Source: JALOOE01 sp964423545 (lineage in GTDB: Bacteria; Chloroflexota; Anaerolineae; CG2-30-64-16). From it: DNA of 6,244 nucleotides. The stretch lies in assembly GCA_964423545.1 (NCBI GenBank), contig CAYRFV010000311.1, positions 1-6,244 of the forward strand, given 5' to 3'. Positions 1-3,842 of this stretch are shown piece by piece. A program made the translations under genes and the position numbers. The notes under the pieces were generated by a model that had not been told where the DNA came from, ran no database searches, and saw nothing but the letters and a program-made list of their open reading frames with translations. Positions within the stretch are counted from its first letter, which is position 1, and every line of letters begins with the position of its first letter.

Positions 1-22
1 CCAAAATGCGATTATGCTTCAC

Positions 23-460
23 GTTTCTGTCCCCTGTAGGGGATTCATTTGTTTTCTACCGGCAAAGCGGACGCCGTGCGCTACATCTCGCGTCCGTGGG
101 GCTGTTTCAGTCCCCTGACGGGGATTCATTGGTTTTCTACGGGCACCATGTTGCCGGACGCCGAGGCAATGCATCGCCGCGCGCTTGTTTCAGTCCCCTG
201 ACGGGGATTCATTGGTTTTCTACCGGCCGAGATCTGCGCATAACCCACCGGGCTACAACGTTTCAGTCCCCTGACGGGGATTCATTGGTTTTCTACGTAG
301 ATTGCGTGCTGTGGGTTGAGGCGGCGCGCATTCAAGCCAACGAGTTTCAGTCCCCTGACGGGGATTCATTGGTTTTCTACACGGGCGCAAGGGTGGGCGC
401 CCGCGCAGGGAAAACACATGAACGTTTCAGTCCCCTGACGGGGATTCATTGGTTTTCTAC
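23..460 (-). CRISPR. CRISPR array, 6 repeats and 5 spacers, read on the minus strand
   Basis: Six 37-nt direct repeats start at 23, 104, 187, 260, 344 and 424. The five at 104-460 are identical; the one at 23-59 differs at four positions. Spacers are 60-103 (44 nt), 141-186 (46), 224-259 (36), 297-343 (47) and 381-423 (43). Each repeat contains a short palindrome (TCCCC, 4-nt loop, GGGGA). On the minus strand the repeat ends in CCCCGTCAGGGGACTGAAAC, so the hairpin lies just before an 8-nt ACTGAAAC end, as expected for a Cas6-cleaved repeat giving a 5' handle. That ending and the degenerate repeat at the left (normally the leader-distal end) agree that transcription runs leftwards from a leader at the right. 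From memory, this 3' half resembles repeats of cyanobacterial type I-D/III arrays, and the variable 36-47 nt spacers suit such systems. Subtype is unproven because no cas gene is in view. Spacer origins cannot be told from here. Confidence 0.97.
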
Positions 461-563
461 TCCATTCGTTCCTGACTTGTCCGTCAGATTGGCTGCCGGG
501 CTGACATTTTGGGCGTCACGGACGCCGGTTGCCGCCTTTTTCGATCGCATGCACTTGACATTT
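461..563 (-). promoter_or_regulatory. Putative CRISPR leader next to the youngest repeat
   Basis: This stretch flanks the leader-proximal end of the array and is less GC-rich than what lies beyond. It holds an inverted repeat CTGAC (472-476) / GTCAG (483-487) eleven bases from the first repeat, a perfect 6-bp inverted repeat GGCGTC (512-517) / GACGCC (521-526) with a 3-nt centre, and two copies of TGACATTT (502-509, 556-563). Such motifs are plausible contacts for Cas1-Cas2 or helper proteins, but this is inference. The leader's outer limit is unknown. No strong promoter is seen inside it; the nearest good one lies at 927-955. Confidence 0.55.
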
Positions 564-571
564 CGCGTTAT

Positions 572-610
572 CGAGCATCTCGCCCGGCCCGAAAACCCGG
601 GGGATGCTCG
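572..610. repeat. Two-part inverted repeat (hairpin) upstream of the CRISPR leader
   Basis: The outer stem CGAGCATC (572-579) pairs perfectly with GATGCTCG (603-610). The inner stem CCCGG (583-587) pairs with CCGGG (597-601) around a 9-nt loop. Neither strand has a T tract after it, so it does not look like an intrinsic terminator. It lies between the promoter at 927-955 and the array, and could be an RNA structure in the precursor transcript or a protein-binding palindrome. Confidence 0.6.
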
Positions 611-926
611 CAAACGGCTGTCAAGTCGCCGCCAGCCTGACATCTGCCGCCCACGAAGCGCCCGGCTCGCCGCCCCGCCTGTCGGCTGCGCCCGGCGCAC
701 CGCCCAACGGGGCCCGGCTGGGGCCGGCCGCAGCGCCGCGCACGCCGGCGGGGCCGGCCGCAAGCAGAGTGCAAGCCGCCGGCCGGCGTCTTGGCCGGCC
801 CGCCGCGCCGCCCGCTGCGAGCATCACCGGGGGGGCCTGCTGTTCCGGAGATCCTCGCAAGCCCGGCCGGCGCCGCCGGTCGGCGCGTGACCCGCGGCGG
901 GTGCGCCTCCCGCCTGGCACGCTCGT

Positions 927-955
927 ACTATACTACACGGCCGAACCGAAGTCAA
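927..955 (-). promoter_or_regulatory. Near-consensus sigma70-type promoter pointing to the CRISPR array
   Basis: On the minus strand, TTGACT (955-950) is followed by exactly 17 bases and then TATAGT (932-927). Each box matches the consensus at five of six positions. This is the best promoter in the window. Transcription would start near 920 and run leftwards, away from the ArsR-type gene end at 1015, through 460 bases to the array. It most likely drives either the pre-crRNA with a long leader or an unrecognised RNA. A GTG codon at 920-918 falls on the predicted start site, but its frame looks like noise. Confidence 0.7.
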
Positions 956-1014
956 GCCGCCAAAATCGCGGGTTTGCGCCGCGCCGGCCGGGGCGGATGC
1001 GCGCCGGCCTCCCG

Positions 1015-1389
1015 TCAGCCGTGGATGACGTGCTCCAGCCCTTGGGCGAACAGCCCGCGCACATGGTCGTCGTCCAGCCGGTAGTAGACGTGCCGCCCCT
1101 CGCGGCGGCCGCGCACCAGCCGCGCCTCGCGCAGGTAGCTGAGCTGATGCGACACGGCCGATTGCCCCATCTGCAGCGCCTCCGCGAGGTCATTGACGCA
1201 CACCTCCGCTGCTGCCAGCGCCGACAGGATGCGCACCCGCGTCGGATCGGCCAACGCTCTGAACAGATCGGCCAGGCCCAGGGCCGTCGCCTCGGCCATC
1301 AGGTGCGCGCGCACGGCCTGGACATGGGCCGCGTCCGGCGCATCACATGCGCAGCGCTCGATGGCAGGATGTTCGTGAGGATCTGTCAT
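1015..1389 (-). CDS. ArsR/SmtB-family metal-sensing repressor, CzrA-like site
   Basis: The 124-aa product is a typical ArsR/SmtB winged-helix repressor. The core DLFRALADPTRVRILSAL is at residues 41-58. It is followed by EVCVNDLA (62-69) and the recognition-helix region QSAVSHQLSYL (76-86), then the beta-wing RREGRHVYYRL (95-105). In the C-terminal helix D107, H109, H120 and H123 form the D-x-H-x10-H-x2-H spacing of the alpha5 zinc site known from CzrA-type sensors, so zinc, or cobalt/nickel, is the expected ligand. The N-terminus adds H5, H7, C13 and C15; only C64 remains of the CxC helix-3 motif of CadC/ArsR sensors. The ATG at 1389 was chosen because a GGGAA sequence lies about 6 nt upstream. 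An in-frame ATG at 1428 would overlap the radical SAM stop as TGATG and add 13 residues, but has no ribosome site. It is the second gene of the radical SAM unit. The target genes are not evident; self-regulation is the default guess. Confidence 0.93.
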   Translation of the reverse strand: MTDPHEHPAIERCACDAPDAAHVQAVRAHLMAEATALGLADLFRALADPTRVRILSALAAAEVCVNDLAEALQMGQSAVSHQLSYLREARLVRGRREGRHVYYRLDDDHVRGLFAQGLEHVIHG

Positions 1390-1427
1390 GCCCTGTTCCC
1401 AGCTCCCAGCGCCGGCCGCGCAACCCA

Positions 1428-2303
1428 TCAGAACAGCGCCAGCTGGCGGGCCGGCTCGGCCGCACGGTAGTGCACCATCCGTCCGGCGATGCCGTGACGT
1501 TCGCACAGCCCCGCGAAGAGCCGCTCCAGCCCCCTGGCATCGTCGGCCGCGGCGCTGTACCGGTCGCCGAAGCGCGCCGCGTATCGCTCGCGCAGGCCCG
1601 GAAACAATCGATCCAGCTGGCCGTAGTAGTAGGCGCGCTGCCGGTCGCGCAGCGTCATGCCGAATCCCGGCAGGATATAGGCCGCGCCGGCCGCCGCCGC
1701 CTGCGCCACGATCCCCATGATGTTCTCCGCGTTGTCCTCGATGAAGGGCAGGATCGGCATCATGGTGACGCCGGTGTAGATGCCGCGCGCCGCGAGCGCG
1801 GCCATTGCCGCGAAGCGCCTGGAAGTCGGCGGCGCGACGGGCTCCACCTTGCGGCTCAGCTCGTCGTCCGCGGCTGTGACGGTGAAGCTGACCGCCGCGT
1901 ACACCCGGCCGATCTCCATCAGGAGGTCGGCGTCGCGCACCACCTGGTCGCTCTTGGTGATGATGTGCACGGGGAAGCGTGCGTCCGCAAGCACCTCCAG
2001 CGCGCCTCTCGTCAGCCCCAGCCTGGCCTCCAGCGGCATGTACGGATCGTTCATCGAACCGGTGCCGACCGTCCCCTTGACCCGCTTGCGCGGCAGCTCG
2101 TCCCGCAGCAGGTCGAGCGCGTTGGCCTTCACCAGCACCTCATGGTCGAAGTCCTCGATCTGATAGCACTCGCTGCGCGAATCGCAGTAGATGCATCGAT
2201 GCTGGCAGCCCCGGTACAGGTTCATGGTGTACTTGATCCCGAACCAGGGGTCGGGCTCTTTGGTGCTCGCCAGCAGCGTCTTCGCGGCGATCTCCTTGAT
2301 CAT
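1428..2303 (-). CDS. SPL-family radical SAM protein (spore photoproduct lyase-like)
   Basis: The 291-aa product has the radical SAM cluster motif C33-x3-C37-x2-C40 within YRGCQHRCIYCDSRS, which binds a [4Fe-4S] cluster and S-adenosylmethionine. An SPL-like block follows (VGTGSMNDPYMPLE, about residues 80-93; GALEVLADARFPVHIITKSD; VSFTVTAADDELSRKVEP; YTGVTMMPILPFIEDNAENI). This is the COG1533/SplB-like group, widespread in non-sporulating bacteria, where the substrate is generally unknown; true DNA-repair activity should not be assumed. An additional cysteine (C46) lies just after the cluster motif. The ATG at 2303 is preferred to a GTG at 2312 because the -10 box ends at 2313, placing transcription start about at 2306-2303. 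There is no Shine-Dalgarno sequence, consistent with leaderless translation. The ArsR-type gene follows after 38 nt, so the two are likely co-transcribed. Confidence 0.92.
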   Translation of the reverse strand: MIKEIAAKTLLASTKEPDPWFGIKYTMNLYRGCQHRCIYCDSRSECYQIEDFDHEVLVKANALDLLRDELPRKRVKGTVGTGSMNDPYMPLEARLGLTRGALEVLADARFPVHIITKSDQVVRDADLLMEIGRVYAAVSFTVTAADDELSRKVEPVAPPTSRRFAAMAALAARGIYTGVTMMPILPFIEDNAENIMGIVAQAAAAGAAYILPGFGMTLRDRQRAYYYGQLDRLFPGLRERYAARFGDRYSAAADDARGLERLFAGLCERHGIAGRMVHYRAAEPARQLALF

Positions 2304-2312
2304 GGCAGCCAC

Positions 2313-2341
2313 AGTGTAGCATGAGAAGGCGGCGCGGACAA
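2313..2341 (-). promoter_or_regulatory. Promoter of the radical SAM-ArsR unit, probably giving a leaderless mRNA
   Basis: On the minus strand, TTGTCC (2341-2336) is followed by 17 bases and TACACT (2318-2313), with an extended TG one base upstream of the -10 box (2321-2320). The ATG at 2303 is only nine bases past the -10 box, so there is no room for a normal 5' UTR. The box shares CTCATGCTA with the promoter at 3768-3776. Confidence 0.6.
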
Positions 2342-2417
2342 ACAGGGAAGGCCGCGCGGGGAAGGGGCGTTTCCTGTGGGTTGGCCCCGCAGTCGCTTCG
2401 CAGCCCCCTGCTCCAGG

Positions 2418-2639
2418 TCAGCCGGCAGGCGGAGATCCGGCGGCTGGCCCCGGAGCGCACGGGCGAATTCGGCGGCCGTTGGTGACAAACCAGAGCCGCC
2501 CATCCCCGGTCTGCACCCAGAGGCCGGGATGTTGGAGGACGCGCACCGTGGCCGGACGCCAGGCATCTCCCGCTTCGTCGGAGAAGCGAATCTCCACGAG
2601 ATCACCCGGCTTGTAGAGCTCGGAAAGACGTGGCGGCAT
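2418..2639 (-). CDS. Small hypothetical protein, third gene of the thioredoxin/DUF4395 operon
   Basis: I do not recognise the family. The 73-aa product has a believable folded core: YKPGDLVEIRFSD (about residues 9-21), WRPATVRVLQHPGLWVQTGDG (27-47) and LWFVTNGRRIRP (49-60). It alternates hydrophobic and polar residues like a small SH3/KOW-like beta barrel, and ends in a Pro/Gly/Ala-rich tail. It has no signal peptide or membrane segment. The ATG at 2639 lies 43 nt after the thioredoxin-like gene, and GGGGGAAG (2657-2650) gives a ribosome site with rather long spacing of about 10 nt. The better-than-random protein pattern, co-direction and ribosome site favour a real gene. A longer overlapping frame at 2300-2929 looks like noise. 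No terminator with a U tract is visible after it, and 2340-2417 holds nothing I can identify. Confidence 0.62.
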   Translation of the reverse strand: MPPRLSELYKPGDLVEIRFSDEAGDAWRPATVRVLQHPGLWVQTGDGRLWFVTNGRRIRPCAPGPAAGSPPAG

Positions 2640-2682
2640 CGGCTCGCAGCTTCCCCCGGGGCGGCGTTGCCCCGCGCGGCGG

Positions 2683-3075
2683 TCAGGCGCCGCCGAGCTC
2701 GAGCGCGCGTAGCTGCCCGGCCAGCTTGCGCGCGTCGGTCAGGCCGTAGTTGGCGTGCCGCACCCTGCCCCGGCCGTCGACGACCAGGGTCGTGGGCAGG
2801 GTGAAGACCCCGAAGCGCTCCGTCTTCGCCTGCTCCAGATCGGCATCCACCTTCTCGATGGCGATCCGGTCTCCGAACTCCGCCTGGAGCTGCTGCAGGA
2901 AGCGCCCCTGGGTCGAGCACGGCGCGCACGCGTCGCTGCGGAAGTAGACGATCGCCGGCTTGCCGGCGGCTGAAATCACCTGGCTGGCGCGGCGCAGGTG
3001 GAAAAAGCGGAAGGCCATGAAGACGGCCATCCCCAGCGCCACCAGGCCGAGCGCGATGAGCATTCTTTCGATCAC
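2683..3075 (-). CDS. Membrane-anchored thioredoxin-like protein (CAPC)
   Basis: The 130-aa product has one N-terminal membrane segment (about residues 5-25) followed by RFFHLRR and a thioredoxin fold: beta strand AIVYFRSD (41-48), redox motif C50-A-P-C53, helix FLQQLQAEFGDR, KVDAD strand (75-79), and the cis-proline motif TLPTT (P94). The CAPC motif lacks the Trp-Cys-Gly-Pro-Cys of classic thioredoxins but keeps both cysteines, so disulfide exchange is expected. The anchor suggests action at the membrane face; which side is not certain. The GTG at 3075 begins three bases after the TAA stop of the DUF4395 gene, with an AGGGG ribosome site overlapping that stop. An ATG at 3063 is possible but poorly spaced. 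The tight spacing implies translational coupling and a shared role with the DUF4395 protein. Confidence 0.9.
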   Translation of the reverse strand: MIERMLIALGLVALGMAVFMAFRFFHLRRASQVISAAGKPAIVYFRSDACAPCSTQGRFLQQLQAEFGDRIAIEKVDADLEQAKTERFGVFTLPTTLVVDGRGRVRHANYGLTDARKLAGQLRALELGGA

Positions 3076-3078
3076 GGG

Positions 3079-3543
3079 TTACCCCTGCCGAATCGGGCTG
3101 TAGCGGAAGCCGGGCACGCCCAGCCGGTTAAGCTGGTAGTAGACGAAGCAGCCCGCGCAGAATCCGACGAAAAGATTCAGCGCGGCCAGCGCAATCACCA
3201 GCCACACCAGCGCCCAGCCCACGGCGGGCTGGCCGCCCAGAAGCGCCGCCAGGCCGAGCGCAACGACGATCCCCCCGAACCCCTGTGCGAAGCGATGGGG
3301 CTCCGGATTGTCTGCAAGCACTTGCGGTTTCACCAGCCCGGCCGGTTTGAGCACGCGGCGATAGATCGCCTGGAAGAGGGCCAGCCTGGGCGAGGCCGTC
3401 CCGAGCAGCATCACGGCCGCCACGAACGCGACCACGAACGGGCTGCCGATCACGAAGGCCAGGATCAGCAGTCCGATGATGAACGATTGGTTCACCCGGA
3501 TGGCCGCCTGGTCGACCACGCGGCCGGTGGATTCACGCGTCAT
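3079..3543 (-). CDS. DUF4395-family integral membrane protein
   Basis: The 154-aa product has about four hydrophobic segments (about residues 19-34, 36-49, 88-104 and 109-135). It carries the DUF4395 pattern: VNQSFI near the start, SPRLALFQAIYRRVLKP (51-67), EPHRFAQGFGG (81-91), and a last helix ending in GFCAGC (C129-x-x-C132). The biochemical role of DUF4395 is not known; members are often found next to thioredoxin-like genes, as here, and the CxxC in the last helix could be a thiol partner (inference). The start is the ATG at 3543, preceded by a strong GGGGGGAG ribosome site about 7 nt upstream. The longer frame back to 3621 would run through the terminator hairpin and is rejected. It is the first gene of the operon and sits behind the attenuator-like leader at 3589-3761. 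Confidence 0.88.
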   Translation of the reverse strand: MTRESTGRVVDQAAIRVNQSFIIGLLILAFVIGSPFVVAFVAAVMLLGTASPRLALFQAIYRRVLKPAGLVKPQVLADNPEPHRFAQGFGGIVVALGLAALLGGQPAVGWALVWLVIALAALNLFVGFCAGCFVYYQLNRLGVPGFRYSPIRQG

Positions 3544-3588
3544 CTTCAGCTCCCCCCACAAGGTCCATCTCGACTCCGGCTGGCAGGC

Positions 3589-3646
3589 AAACAAAAACGA
3601 CGGCCGCAACCCTGTGCGCATCGGTTGCGAGGGCTGCGCCGTCGTT
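3589..3646 (-). terminator. Intrinsic terminator inside the operon leader
   Basis: On the minus strand, AACGACGGC (3646-3638) pairs perfectly with GCCGTCGTT (3604-3596). An inner stem CGCAACC (3629-3623) pairs with GGTTGCG (3611-3605) around an 11-nt loop; an 8-nt bulge (3637-3630) separates the 5' arms. The hairpin runs straight into UUUUUGUUU (3597-3589). There is no gene upstream for it to end other than the short leader frame, and DUF4395 starts 45 nt later. It therefore acts either as an attenuator or as the end of a small RNA of about 170 nt. Confidence 0.85.
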
Positions 3647-3672
3647 CGTCTCAGCTTTGCTTGGCTAACGCT

Positions 3673-3741
3673 TCAGGACGAGGCCGGCTGATGCCCTCGC
3701 CCCGAACAGAAGCAGTGTCGTGTCATCGGATCGGCTTTCAT
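3673..3741 (-). CDS. Candidate 22-aa leader peptide with two cysteine codons
   Basis: ATG at 3741 opens a 22-codon frame ending in TGA at 3675-3673. A GAGG ribosome site (3753-3750) lies 8 nt upstream, and the predicted transcription start is about 20 nt before the ATG. The product begins MKADPMTRHCFCSG; codons 10 and 12 are cysteine. The codons after the cysteines overlap arm A and the last two sense codons overlap arm B, so ribosome position would decide which arm is free. A ribosome waiting at the stop would cover B and leave A for C (read-through); no translation would let A:B form (termination). Coding cannot be proven at this length. Confidence 0.5.
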   Translation of the reverse strand: MKADPMTRHCFCSGRGHQPASS

Positions 3742-3767
3742 CGTTTGAACCTCAACTCACTGCGGCC

Positions 3768-3776
3768 ACTATAGCA
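3768..3776 (-). promoter_or_regulatory. Extended -10 promoter of the DUF4395-thioredoxin operon
   Basis: On the minus strand, TG (3776-3775), one base, then TATAGT (3773-3768) form an extended -10 element. No good -35 box is found at 15-19 bases upstream, as is usual for extended -10 promoters or activator-dependent ones. Transcription would start near 3761. Confidence 0.6.
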
Positions 3777-3778
3777 TG

Positions 3779-3831
3779 AGCCTGCGCCGGCTCCAGTAAG
3801 CCGCCCTACCGTTATGCAAGCCTGCGCCGGC
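3779..3831. repeat. Pair of 13-bp direct repeats upstream of the operon promoter
   Basis: AGCCTGCGCCGGC occurs at 3779-3791 and again at 3819-3831, exactly 40 bp apart, close to four helical turns. The second copy is part of the perfect palindrome TGCGCCGGCGCA (3823-3834). They sit where a -35 box and activator site would be, so they could be operator half-sites. GC-rich chance repetition is also possible. Confidence 0.5.
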
Positions 3832-3842
3832 GCACGCCCGGC

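Larger units (their letters stand above)
564..1014. other. Gene-free, very GC-rich intergenic stretch
   Basis: No convincing gene is seen here. Open frames exist on both strands, but their products are Arg/Ala/Gly/Pro-rich low-complexity strings typical of random GC-rich sequence, with no domain and no ribosome site. Visible structure includes a hairpin at 572-610, and a dense GGCCGGC-rich block at about 690-800. In that block a 13-bp motif (GGGGCCGGCCGCA) is repeated at 720-732 and 750-762, and ACGCCGGC (742-749) faces GCCGGCGT (782-789). A minus-strand promoter lies at 927-955. A transcript from that promoter would cross this region before reaching the array. Confidence 0.6.
3544..3761 (-). 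promoter_or_regulatory. Attenuator-like 5' leader of the DUF4395-thioredoxin operon
   Basis: The leader is about 218 nt long from the predicted start site to the first gene. In transcript order it holds a leader peptide frame (3741-3673), arm A (GGGCGAGGGC, 3702-3693), arm B (CCTCGTCC, 3683-3676), and arm C (GCCCTCGC, 3634-3627) inside the terminator hairpin. A can pair with B (8 pairs including one G-U) or with C (8 perfect pairs). The A:C pairing would break the terminator's inner stem, so A:B favours termination and A:C favours read-through. No known riboswitch consensus was recognised. The arms are seen in sequence; the switching is inference. Confidence 0.55.

Noticed and set aside
383..402. 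Self-complementary segment in the spacer at 381-423
   Set aside because: GGGCGC/GCGCCC is short and expected by chance in GC-rich DNA; no function is implied.
555..583. TTGACA on the plus strand as a promoter
   Set aside because: A perfect -35 box, but no -10 box at 15-19 bases and no gene downstream on that strand.
6..890. Long plus-strand open frame across the CRISPR array
   Set aside because: It is open only because the repeats lack stops; it repeats the same translated repeat peptide and then turns into Arg/Ala-rich noise.
621..920. 99-aa minus-strand frame with a GTG at the predicted start site of the 927-955 promoter
   Set aside because: The position is intriguing for a leaderless gene, but the product is Arg/Gly/Ala/Pro low complexity with no fold-like pattern.
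604..1470. Plus-strand frame opposite the ArsR-type gene
   Set aside because: Low-complexity antisense product of a clearly coding minus strand; no domain.
1347..2324. Plus-strand frame opposite the radical SAM gene
   Set aside because: Antisense to a gene with intact radical SAM motifs; composition is that of a GC-rich shadow frame.
2300..2929. 209-aa minus-strand frame overlapping the thioredoxin-like and small genes
   Set aside because: Runs out of frame through the CAPC thioredoxin coding region; the product is disordered Arg/Ala/Pro-rich.
3544..3761. TPP or other known riboswitch in the operon leader (a CTGAGA string is present)
   Set aside because: Only one short box matches; the remaining conserved TPP segments and other riboswitch consensus parts are absent.
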